A stretch of DNA of 20,645 nucleotides from NCBI GenBank assembly GCA_005788145.1, contig SXYY01000018.1, positions 1 to 20,645 of the forward strand, given 5' to 3'. Below are positions 13,982 through 20,645 of this stretch, in pieces. The DNA comes from Bacteroidota bacterium. GTDB taxonomy: Bacteria > Bacteroidota > Bacteroidia > NS11-12g > UBA955. Every line of letters begins with the position of its first letter. The stretch's first letter is position 1. The notes beneath the pieces were generated by a model that was not told the origin of the DNA, did no database searches, and worked only from the letters and a program-made list of their open reading frames with translations. Position numbers and translations under genes: made by a program.

Positions 13982-15835
13982 TTAATGGGCGATGACCGTT
14001 GAAATTGTCTGTACGCCACTGGCGTTTTTCAATACGATCCGGTAATTCCCTTCGCTCCAGTTGGCGGTCTCAACATAAGTGAGTTTGTCGCCTTGCCCGT
14101 TCGCAATGATTTGACCGGTTGTGTTGTAAACAGTATACATTGTGCCGCCGGACAAGTCCAAATAGAATCCATGGTCGGCCGGGTTGGGATAGGAGCTACC
14201 CTGTAGTCCTTGAATTGCTGTTTTTCCGCGGGTCTTCAATACTTTCACAGTGTAGCAATACACTGTAGAACAGGTTCCTGTTGAATCATAAGCGGTTAAA
14301 CAAACCGTATAAGTTCCTGATGCCGAGAACTGGTGAATCGGTGTTTTGTCCTTGCTATTGGCAGTGCTATCACCGAAACTCCACAAGAATGACTTAGCAC
14401 CTGTACTGGTGTTCTTTACATACATTTTACCGTTACTTGAAACGCTATCCACTTGGAAGCTCGCCTTCGCGTTGCAGCAATCTACTTTTACAGATGTACA
14501 AATCAAAGTGTCGCAAGCTTTGCAAGAATCGTAGTATTTGATACAAACATTGTACGTTCCATTGGTTGTGAAAGTATGGGTTGCGGTTCTTGCTTTGTAA
14601 GTGGTTGATCCGCCACTATTACCAACAACAATGGTGTATTTGATGCAGTTGCCACCATTCAAGTTCATGTTTTTGCCTTCAAAGAAGTAGGTGTTACAAG
14701 CTGTTTTGTTGCTGTAACTCAGAGTTGCCCCGGCAGCAGCCCAGTTGCATTTGGTAACATTGCCCGAACCAACTGTAACAACAATCTTTCTGCAGATATA
14801 GACAAAACACTTCTTTTTGGTGTCGTAGATCTTCAAACAAACTTCATATGTACCAGCCTTTTTGTATACATGCGTTGCATCTTTCCCCGTTGAGGTAGTG
14901 CCATCGCCCCAATTCCAAAAGTATGTAGTGCCAGTGCCTGTGTTGGATGTGGCAAAAAACTTCCAGGTGGTATCGTTGGTCTTTTTCCAAGTCATGCCGC
15001 CGATGATGCCGCATGGATTGCCAACCGTAACGGTTTTACAAATCTTAATCTTACACTTGCCAGTTTTGTCGGTAATGGTTAAACAAACTGTATACGTGCC
15101 TGCTTTCGCGTATTCATGGTAAGGATCGATGCCCTTGCCAGTTTTGCCATCGCCAAAGTCCCAAGAATAGGTATACCCTTTATTGCTGCTCGCTTTGAAA
15201 CGGAACTTTCCGCCTGTATTAACGAAACCAAATTCACCTTTTAAATCGCAAGGTGTTCCGCAACTTACTTTGATTTCTCTGCAGAATGTAGCGGTGCATG
15301 TTTTCCCAGTAGAATCTATCCAAGTGGCGGTGACACATACTTTGTAGACACCCTCCGACAAATAACTCTTTACTGGGTCAACGCCAGTCCCTGTGGTTTT
15401 GTCTCCGAAATTCCAAGTGAATTTCGCGCCAGCTTGGTTTGAAGTGGCTTTGAATTTTACTTTTTTACAATCGGTTGAGAAGCTGAATTCGGTGGTTAAT
15501 TTACAATCACAAGAAACCACAGTAATGGTTTTACAGACGCTTGTATCAAATTTTTTGCATGAATTGTACAACCTGCCACAAACCGTGTAGGTACCAGCGG
15601 CAGGGAAGGTGTAAGTAACCTTGGTGCCATAGGCATAGGCAGTGGTGCCGTTGCCTGTAATGGCCCATTTGAATTGCGCACAGGAATCGGCCAACAAAGT
15701 ACCCTCTGCGCCAAAAGTGCCTGTTAAACACTGACTTGTGACTCCCGTGGCCAATCTCACTTTGGTTTGGGCTTTCACCGTCATCGCCGTTGAGCCCAAC
15801 AGAACAAAAGCGACAATTTGTAAAAGTTTTTTCAT
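13982..15835 (-). CDS. Cysteine-rich PKD-repeat T9SS cargo protein
   Basis: A 617-residue secreted protein. ATG 15835 opens a standard signal peptide, MKKLLQIVAFVLLGSTAMTVKAQ; the upstream in-frame ATG at 15856 overlaps the predicted -7 box and is unlikely. Six PKD-like beta-sandwich modules follow at roughly 29-108, 111-191, 197-272, 276-345, 364-452 and 455-532. Modules 2, 3, 4 and 6 keep the W-x-F/W-G-D core; modules 1 and 5 are degenerate. Every module has a Cys in the GTYxVC strand and at least one more Cys, mostly as C-x4-C before the last strand, which suggests conserved disulfides. The C-terminus from about 545 is a type A sorting domain (SYPNPADHGFYLDL, then YTVYNTTGQIIANG). Such proteins are usually surface-anchored adhesin or scaffold components; the ligand is unknown. 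Confidence 0.87.
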   Translation of the reverse strand: MKKLLQIVAFVLLGSTAMTVKAQTKVRLATGVTSQCLTGTFGAEGTLLADSCAQFKWAITGNGTTAYAYGTKVTYTFPAAGTYTVCGRLYNSCKKFDTSVCKTITVVSCDCKLTTEFSFSTDCKKVKFKATSNQAGAKFTWNFGDKTTGTGVDPVKSYLSEGVYKVCVTATWIDSTGKTCTATFCREIKVSCGTPCDLKGEFGFVNTGGKFRFKASSNKGYTYSWDFGDGKTGKGIDPYHEYAKAGTYTVCLTITDKTGKCKIKICKTVTVGNPCGIIGGMTWKKTNDTTWKFFATSNTGTGTTYFWNWGDGTTSTGKDATHVYKKAGTYEVCLKIYDTKKKCFVYICRKIVVTVGSGNVTKCNWAAAGATLSYSNKTACNTYFFEGKNMNLNGGNCIKYTIVVGNSGGSTTYKARTATHTFTTNGTYNVCIKYYDSCKACDTLICTSVKVDCCNAKASFQVDSVSSNGKMYVKNTSTGAKSFLWSFGDSTANSKDKTPIHQFSASGTYTVCLTAYDSTGTCSTVYCYTVKVLKTRGKTAIQGLQGSSYPNPADHGFYLDLSGGTMYTVYNTTGQIIANGQGDKLTYVETANWSEGNYRIVLKNASGVQTISTVIAH

Positions 15836-15853
15836 GGTTTTATACCCGTATTT

Positions 15854-15861
15854 CAAAAATA
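15854..15861 (-). promoter_or_regulatory. -7 promoter element for the PKD-protein gene
   Basis: On the minus strand this reads TATTTTTG, an exact TAnnTTTG match, ending 18 bases before ATG 15835. A TTTG at 15880-15877 lies 15 bases further upstream, shorter than the usual -33 spacing. The rest of the 153-base gap (15836-15988) shows no gene; the only other feature is a short palindrome, TGACGTCA, at 15935-15942. Confidence 0.5.
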
Positions 15862-15988
15862 GACCGAAAAGTTAAACAAATCGTTGTCCGACAATCAATT
15901 TTAACCCAAACTCATGTTGTTTGTGACTTCCTGATGACGTCAAATATTGAAATTAATCACGCTGTGCTCAATTTGTTGCAGGTTGTTA

Positions 15989-16507
15989 CTATTGCAACTC
16001 AAACGTGTGACATCCCTCGGGATTCGTTAATTTCCAGCGTAATTTTTGGTCATTGTATTGTAGCATTAGGAAATGCGACTGGGTCGACAATTGCTCGTAA
16101 AGTGCTCGATTACAGAGGGTGATTTGACGCGACTTCCCTTTGATTTGAGATTCAAAATAGCACCACACGGCCTCCTCCTCAAACTCATATCCTATCATCA
16201 ACAATGGTAAAGGCTTGCTGCCCCATTTCACTTGTAATTTTGGTTGTAGATAGGCGTTTAACGCTTTTGTGTCCTCCGGACGTTTCAATGCCAAATTCAC
16301 TTTCTGACCAGATTCCCTATAAATGGCATCCTGAACATCGTCCACAAATAACTTGCAGCTGACCCCAACTTCCTTATTGGGATGTATAAAAATCTCAGTT
16401 AAACCCACATGATACGGGTGATACGATGTCAATGTTATCGACAACATCAACATTGCAGTTAATAATATCGTCCATGATAATTTTGGAACAATGTCCTTTC
16501 TTTGCAC
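15989..16507 (-). CDS. DUF6702 family exported protein
   Basis: A 172-residue protein with an N-terminal hydrophobic signal (WTILLTAMLMLSITLTS) followed at once by HPYHVGLTEIFIHP and VSCKLFVDDVQDAIYR. This combination is characteristic of DUF6702, a small Bacteroidota family usually found beside M1 peptidase and HupE/UreJ-like genes; here both lie immediately across a divergent promoter. The biochemical role is unknown. I use GTG 16507 because it supplies the basic residues before the hydrophobic core. The next in-frame ATGs (16453 and 16447) would truncate the signal. The predicted -7 box ends only 4 bases before this GTG, so either the transcript is leaderless or the start lies further in. 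Confidence 0.78.
   Translation of the reverse strand: MQRKDIVPKLSWTILLTAMLMLSITLTSYHPYHVGLTEIFIHPNKEVGVSCKLFVDDVQDAIYRESGQKVNLALKRPEDTKALNAYLQPKLQVKWGSKPLPLLMIGYEFEEEAVWCYFESQIKGKSRQITLCNRALYEQLSTQSHFLMLQYNDQKLRWKLTNPEGCHTFELQ
16478..16485 (+). promoter_or_regulatory. -7 promoter element for the HupE-like gene
   Basis: TAATTTTG is an exact TAnnTTTG match, 42 bases before ATG 16528. It lies inside the N-terminal coding region of the divergent DUF6702 gene, so the two transcripts would overlap at their 5' ends. Confidence 0.38.
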
Positions 16508-16511
16508 GCTT

Positions 16512-16519
16512 CAAAGTTA
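16512..16519 (-). promoter_or_regulatory. -7 promoter element for the DUF6702 gene
   Basis: On the minus strand this reads TAACTTTG, an exact TAnnTTTG match, in the 20-base gap between the divergent starts. It ends 4 bases before GTG 16507. Confidence 0.42.
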
Positions 16520-16527
16520 CTCATCGC

Positions 16528-17115
16528 ATGGAAGATTTTACATTTTGGTTGGAAATGGGCCTGTCGCACATCCTCGATTGGCAAGGTTACGACCACATGC
16601 TGTTTTTACTGGCACTGTGTTGCGTTTTTACCTTTGGCGATAAACGATGGATTTGGTTGGTGTCGGCATTTACCATCGGACATTCCATCTCCTTGGCATT
16701 GAGTGTGTTGAATGTTGTTCGATTGCCCTCTTCCTGGATTGAAGCCCTGATCCCAGCAACCATCGCATTCTCCTGTGTACAGCATTTGTGGCCACTGTTA
16801 AAACCCGGCAAACAGGGTTTGGAAGAAAAATCGGTGCTTCCTACCGTGTTGGGTTTCGGACTCATTCACGGACTTGGGTTTTCCAATTTTCTCCGTTCGA
16901 TGTTGGGCAGTGAAACATCCATTGCATTTCCCCTGTTTTCATTCCATGTAGGGTTGGAGATTGGACAAATACTCATCATTTTGGTGGTTTTATCGGTCAC
17001 TACCGCCATGGACCGGCTCCTGCAAATCCGTGAAAACAAGCGCATTATTCTGTTGACGAGCCCAGTATTGTTGTTATCGCTTTGGATGCTGTTTGAGCGA
17101 CTGATGACCATCTAA
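16528..17115 (+). CDS. HupE/UreJ-like membrane protein
   Basis: A 195-residue protein with about six membrane segments. It carries the HupE/UreJ signature: H14-x7-D22-H23 within HILDWQGYDHMLFLL, then GHSISLALSV with His52, GLIHGLGF with His114 and FHVGLEIGQ with His140 and Glu144. These histidines and acidic residues probably form a metal site within the membrane. HupE and UreJ proteins are associated with nickel supply to hydrogenase and urease, but neither enzyme nor its maturation genes occur here, so the substrate in this branch is uncertain. I start at ATG 16528 (MEDFTFWLEMGL) because it lies just before the conserved motif and outside the divergent DUF6702 gene. The M1 peptidase gene follows on the same strand after 90 bases. 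Confidence 0.85.
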   Translation: MEDFTFWLEMGLSHILDWQGYDHMLFLLALCCVFTFGDKRWIWLVSAFTIGHSISLALSVLNVVRLPSSWIEALIPATIAFSCVQHLWPLLKPGKQGLEEKSVLPTVLGFGLIHGLGFSNFLRSMLGSETSIAFPLFSFHVGLEIGQILIILVVLSVTTAMDRLLQIRENKRIILLTSPVLLLSLWMLFERLMTI

Positions 17116-17179
17116 TTATTCCATTCTCCTGAAGGATAATCCCTTAGCCCAATGTTGCCGCCATTTGGGGGGATTTCCT

Positions 17180-17187
17180 TATTTTTG
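17180..17187 (+). promoter_or_regulatory. -7 promoter element for the M1 peptidase gene
   Basis: TATTTTTG is an exact TAnnTTTG match, 26 bases before ATG 17206. A TTG at 17155-17157 is separated from it by 22 bases and could act as the -33 element. It lies in the 90-base gap after the HupE-like gene. Confidence 0.48.
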
Positions 17188-17205
17188 TTGACTTCGACAT
17201 TTGTA

Positions 17206-19710
17206 ATGAACCCCTGTAAATCGAACCACGTGAAAAGTTTGTTGGCTTCAACAGCCTTCTTCGTCGCTGCCATCGCGCCCAGCATCGCCCAGAATTTGCA
17301 AAACAACCCCACCTCAAACCATGGCAACAAATTTGAGCAGTTGGGCACCATTTTGCCCGATGCCAATACCTACCGAACTGCTTCGGGTGCGCCTGGACAT
17401 GAATACTGGCAACAACGGGCGGATTACCAAATCCAGGCTACTTTGGATGAGAAGAAGCAGTATTTGCATGGCGAAGAAACCATCACCTATTTCAACAATT
17501 CTCCCGATGGATTGACCTACTTGTGGTTGCAACTCGATGAAAATGAGCACAATCCCAATGGCGAAAACAACTACTTCAATGAAAGTGGCAAAAGTTTGCC
17601 GCTGACACCTGCGCAGATTGATGGCATGGACGTGAAAGCCCGTTTGGCGGGTTACGGCGTGAATATTTTGAGCGTGACCGATGCAGGAGGAAATGCGCTG
17701 CCTTACACCATCAACCAAACGATGATGCGGGTGGATTTGCCGAAAGTACTTGCCAGCAAACAGAAATATGTATTCAAGGTGAAGTGGAATTACAAAATCC
17801 CGGAGCGCATGAAAATCGGCGGCAGGGGCGGATACGAGTATTTTCCCAAAGACGGTAACCACATTTTCACCATTTCACAGTGGTATCCCAGAATGTGTGT
17901 TTACAGCGATTACCAAGGATGGAATCACAAACAGTTTACCGGAAGGGGAGAGTTTAGTTTGATTTTTGGCAATTTCGATGTGAAAATGACCGTTCCGGCC
18001 GATCACGTCATCGCAGCGACCGGCGAATGTCAGAACTACAGCGATGTGCTTACTTCTGCCCAGTTACAACGTTGGAATCAAGTACTGAAAACGCCTGTGC
18101 CCAATGGAAGTACTGTGTTAGAGCCCACAGAAATCGTGACGTTGGAAGAAGCCAAATACCGCGAGCAGCACCGCGATACCGTTCAAACCAAAACTTGGCA
18201 CTACAAAGCCACCAATGTGCGCGACTTCGCCTGGGGCTCATCGCGCAAGTTTGTTTGGGATGCCATGCCCGAATTCGTGCAAGGCAAGCGCATTCAATGC
18301 ATGAGCTACTACGGAAAAGAAGCCTACGGACTCTATCGCAAATATTCCACCAAAGTGGTAGCCCATACCATCAAAACCTACAGCAAATACACCACGCCCT
18401 ATCAGTACCCGGTGGCCATCAGCGTAGAGGCCTCCAGCGGAATGGAATATCCCATGATCTGCTTCAACTACGGCAGAACCGATGAAGATGGTACCTACAG
18501 CTCACGCACCAAATACGGCATGATCGGGGTGATTATTCATGAAGTGGGACACAATTTCTTCCCCATGATCATCAACTCAGACGAGCGGAATTGGTCCTGG
18601 ATGGATGAAGGCTTGAACACGTTTGTACAGTTCCTCACCGAACAAGAATTCGACAACAATTACCCTTCACAGCGCGGACCGGCCCACAAAATCGTGGATT
18701 ACATGAAGATGCCCAAAGAACAATTGGAGCCCATCATGACCAACTCGGAGAACATCATCAACTTCGGTCCCAACGCCTACGCCAAACCCGCAACTGGCTT
18801 GAATATTTTGCGCGAGACCATCATGGGACGTGAACTGTTCGACTACGCCTTCAAAGAATATTGCAACCGTTGGGCCTACAAGCATCCTGCCCCCGCCGAT
18901 TTCTTCCGCACCATGGAAGACGCTTCTGGGGTGGATTTGGATTGGTTCTGGCGCGCTTGGTTCTTCGATATTCAACCTGTAGATATTTCGATGGACTCTG
19001 TATTGGCTTACCGTCCGTTTGCACCTGAATCGATGCCTGTAAAACTCGATTCCACCCTGCGCATCGGTCGCGGTCGCGGTTTGGGTATGGGCAATGGCAA
19101 AGGCCGTAACGGTGTAGCCAATCTCTCTGCCGCTGAATTTCAGCATGTGAGCAAACTGCGCAACAAAGTCTCGGGTATACAATTTGCCGTTGATCGAGAT
19201 ACTTCCCTGCGCGATTTCTATTACTATTACAATCCTGCCAAGGATACTGTGGGCAGTGCCGTGAGAGCCGCATTGGCCGCACAAGGACAGCCCAAGCAAG
19301 AATCTGTGGTGCGCGATCTCTACAAAGATTTCACGCTGCTAACACCCGAAGAGATGAAGCCCTACGAGAATGCTTATATGTATGAAATTTCATTCAGCAA
19401 CAAAGGTGGATTTGTGATGCCCATCATTCTGCAATGGAATTACACAGACGGTACTTCAGAGGTGGATTACATCCACGCCTACATTTGGCGTAAAAATGAG
19501 CAAAAAGTAACCAAGAATTTCCTCAAGCGCAAAGAAGTGGCGAGCATTGTATTGGATCCGTTCAAAGAGACGTCCGACATTGATGAAAGCAACCACACTT
19601 GGCCTCGCACAGCGGAACCCACGCGTTTTGAAATCTTCAAAAACAAACCCGTGCCCGCGAACGAACAAGTGGAAATGACACCCATGAAGCGCGCATTGCG
19701 CAACAAATAA
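17206..19710 (+). CDS. M1 family zinc metallopeptidase (aminopeptidase N-like), exported
   Basis: An 834-residue gluzincin. ATG 17206 is chosen because it opens a signal peptide (VKSLLASTAFFVAAIAPSIAQ); the longer frame from 17152 would begin upstream of the predicted promoter. The N-terminal beta-saddle domain precedes the thermolysin-like catalytic domain. The zinc site is complete: H445-E446-V-G-H449, 18 residues, then Glu468 in MDEGLNTF. The exopeptidase GxMEN-type motif is present as G412-M-E-Y-P, with Glu414 the expected N-terminus-binding residue. Relatives of this type in Bacteroidota are periplasmic or outer-membrane-associated peptidases. A Gly/Arg-rich low-complexity run (GRGRGLGMGNGKGRNG, from residue 621) interrupts the C-terminal half and is not part of the usual fold. 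There is no T9SS sorting domain. DUF6702 and the HupE-like gene are its neighbours. Confidence 0.92.
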   Translation: MNPCKSNHVKSLLASTAFFVAAIAPSIAQNLQNNPTSNHGNKFEQLGTILPDANTYRTASGAPGHEYWQQRADYQIQATLDEKKQYLHGEETITYFNNSPDGLTYLWLQLDENEHNPNGENNYFNESGKSLPLTPAQIDGMDVKARLAGYGVNILSVTDAGGNALPYTINQTMMRVDLPKVLASKQKYVFKVKWNYKIPERMKIGGRGGYEYFPKDGNHIFTISQWYPRMCVYSDYQGWNHKQFTGRGEFSLIFGNFDVKMTVPADHVIAATGECQNYSDVLTSAQLQRWNQVLKTPVPNGSTVLEPTEIVTLEEAKYREQHRDTVQTKTWHYKATNVRDFAWGSSRKFVWDAMPEFVQGKRIQCMSYYGKEAYGLYRKYSTKVVAHTIKTYSKYTTPYQYPVAISVEASSGMEYPMICFNYGRTDEDGTYSSRTKYGMIGVIIHEVGHNFFPMIINSDERNWSWMDEGLNTFVQFLTEQEFDNNYPSQRGPAHKIVDYMKMPKEQLEPIMTNSENIINFGPNAYAKPATGLNILRETIMGRELFDYAFKEYCNRWAYKHPAPADFFRTMEDASGVDLDWFWRAWFFDIQPVDISMDSVLAYRPFAPESMPVKLDSTLRIGRGRGLGMGNGKGRNGVANLSAAEFQHVSKLRNKVSGIQFAVDRDTSLRDFYYYYNPAKDTVGSAVRAALAAQGQPKQESVVRDLYKDFTLLTPEEMKPYENAYMYEISFSNKGGFVMPIILQWNYTDGTSEVDYIHAYIWRKNEQKVTKNFLKRKEVASIVLDPFKETSDIDESNHTWPRTAEPTRFEIFKNKPVPANEQVEMTPMKRALRNK

Positions 19711-19732
19711 AGGGTTGATTGCCCCACTCCCA

Positions 19733-19748
19733 GAAGGCTAGAGCCTTC
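19733..19748. terminator. Short hairpin at the end of the acs gene
   Basis: GAAGGCT-AG-AGCCTTC forms a perfect 7-bp stem that overlaps the acs stop codon (19738-19740) in the 27-base gap between the convergent M1 and acs genes. Neither side has a T-run, so it is at best a weak bidirectional terminator and may be chance. Confidence 0.25.
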
Positions 19749-20645
19749 CAGCGATAATTTCATCCACCACGTTGGGATCCAACAGGGTGGTGGTATCTCC
19801 CAGCGAAGCCAACTCTCCCTCCGCGATTTTGCGCAGAATTCGACGCATGATTTTGCCAGAACGCGTTTTGGGTAACCCAGAAACTATTTGAATTTTATCG
19901 GCCTTGGCAATGGCTCCGATGGTTTTGCTCACCATGTCGTTGATGCCCTTGCTCAAAGTGTTTCGATCACTGACATCGCCCTGGTAAATCACAAATGCAT
20001 AAATTCCTTGGCCTTTGATGTCGTGCGGATACCCCACAATCGCACTTTCCACAACACCGGGGTACAAATTGATGGCATTTTCCACCTCGGCTGTTCCGAT
20101 ACGGTGCCCGCTTACGTTCAGTACATCGTCGACCCGACCGGTGATCCGATAAAACCCATTTTCATCGCGTAGGGCGCCATCGCCGGTAAAATAGAGACCG
20201 GGATAGGTGCTGAAATACGTTTGTTTGCATCGTTCGTGATCGCCCCATGTCGTGCGCAAAATCCCCGGCCAAGGCCTGCGGATGCACAAATTGCCGGAGA
20301 CATTGTTGCCCAAAATCTCGACGCCCTGTTCATCGACAAGCAGGGGTTCCACGCCGGGCAAGGGTAGTGTGGCATAGGTGGGTTTGCTTGGGGTAACACC
20401 CGCCAGGTTGGTAATCAGCACCCCGCCAGTTTCGGTTTGCCACCAAGTATCCACGATTTCGCACCGACCTTTTCCTACCTTTTCATGGTACCAATGCCAA
20501 GCCTCTGCGTTGATGGGTTCACCCACAGTGCCCAAAACCTTGAGTGATGGCATGGCATGACGATTAACCCACTCGTCGCCCGCACCCATCAAACTGCGAA
20601 TCGCCGTAGGCGCTGTATATAGGATGTCCACGTGATGCTTTTCCA
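19738..20645 (-). CDS. acs: Acetyl-CoA synthetase, C-terminal half (5' end beyond the window)
   Basis: The minus-strand frame stays open through base 20645, so about 302 C-terminal residues of a roughly 640-residue enzyme are visible. The enzyme activates acetate to acetyl-AMP and then acetyl-CoA. Diagnostic motifs in order are HHVDILYTAPTAIRSLM, the adenylation motif DTWWQTETGG, YFTGDGALRDENGFYRITGR, the hinge and swivel region DDVLNVSGHRIGTAEVE, and the C-terminal TRSGKIMRR. The lysine of that last motif performs adenylation and is the acetylation-regulated site in Acs enzymes. Nothing is missing from the visible part. Acetyl-CoA from Acs can feed the AccD reaction encoded earlier in the window, though the genes are far apart and not co-transcribed. 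Confidence 0.95.
   Translation of the reverse strand, partial: EKHHVDILYTAPTAIRSLMGAGDEWVNRHAMPSLKVLGTVGEPINAEAWHWYHEKVGKGRCEIVDTWWQTETGGVLITNLAGVTPSKPTYATLPLPGVEPLLVDEQGVEILGNNVSGNLCIRRPWPGILRTTWGDHERCKQTYFSTYPGLYFTGDGALRDENGFYRITGRVDDVLNVSGHRIGTAEVENAINLYPGVVESAIVGYPHDIKGQGIYAFVIYQGDVSDRNTLSKGINDMVSKTIGAIAKADKIQIVSGLPKTRSGKIMRRILRKIAEGELASLGDTTTLLDPNVVDEIIAGRL

Noticed and set aside
15935..15942. Palindrome TGACGTCA as a regulator-binding site
   Set aside because: It is a single 8-base palindrome with no second copy and no known link to a Bacteroidota regulator; chance is sufficient.
15790..16122. 110-codon plus-strand frame spanning the gap between the PKD and DUF6702 genes
   Set aside because: It overlaps both minus-strand genes, including the PKD signal peptide and the DUF6702 C-terminus, and its translation looks non-coding.
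18667..19299. 210-codon minus-strand frame inside the M1 peptidase gene
   Set aside because: No motif or promoter is seen, and it is fully contained in a convincing gene.

Overview
The window looks like a chromosomal segment of a Bacteroidota bacterium. Three secreted proteins end in type A sorting domains of the type IX secretion system (T9SS), a system essentially confined to that phylum. Most transcription units also carry the Bacteroidota -7 promoter element TAnnTTTG, and there are no clear Shine-Dalgarno sequences. Families typical of the phylum are present (DUF6702, long LptF/LptG permeases, VanZ next to gcvH). I see no tRNA, rRNA, CRISPR array, insertion sequence, integrase or phage gene. 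This is mostly ordinary core genome with dense packing.

Layout. (1) 1-3745, plus strand: the 3' part of a beta-propeller protein, an LptF/LptG lipopolysaccharide-export permease, and a family 4 glycosyltransferase coupled to it by an ATGA overlap. (2) 3740-4177, minus: a GNAT acyltransferase, divergent from (3) 4226-6951, plus: a tight operon of class I fructose-bisphosphate aldolase, accD, gcvH and a VanZ-like membrane protein. (4) 6948-7727, minus: an M15 D,D-carboxypeptidase-like exported protein. (5) 7777-10557, plus: a large BNR/sortilin-like T9SS cargo protein. (6) 10592-12401, plus: a front-end-type fatty acid desaturase and an unrecognised cytosolic protein. (7) 12398-15835, minus: two further T9SS cargo proteins, the upstream one built of six cysteine-rich PKD-like modules and followed by a strong nested-hairpin terminator. 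(8) 15989-19710: DUF6702 (minus) divergent from HupE/UreJ-like and M1 metallopeptidase genes (plus). (9) 19738-20645, minus: the C-terminal half of acetyl-CoA synthetase, running off the window.

Shared themes are envelope biogenesis (LptF/G, glycosyltransferase, M15 peptidase, desaturase), acyl-CoA and central carbon metabolism (aldolase, AccD, GcvH, Acs, desaturase) and protein export to the surface (three T9SS cargos).

The most unusual structures are not genes. Three hairpins tile 2871-2955 without gaps inside the glycosyltransferase gene, exactly where the plus strand switches from strongly G-rich to strongly C-rich. A perfect 15-bp inverted repeat followed by a T-run lies at the very start of the VanZ gene and could act as an intra-operon attenuator. 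Three of the four convergent gene pairs overlap through their stop codons, two of them sharing a TTAA tetranucleotide. Several promoter -7 boxes lie so close to start codons that near-leaderless transcripts are predicted. I found no convincing new multi-gene system.
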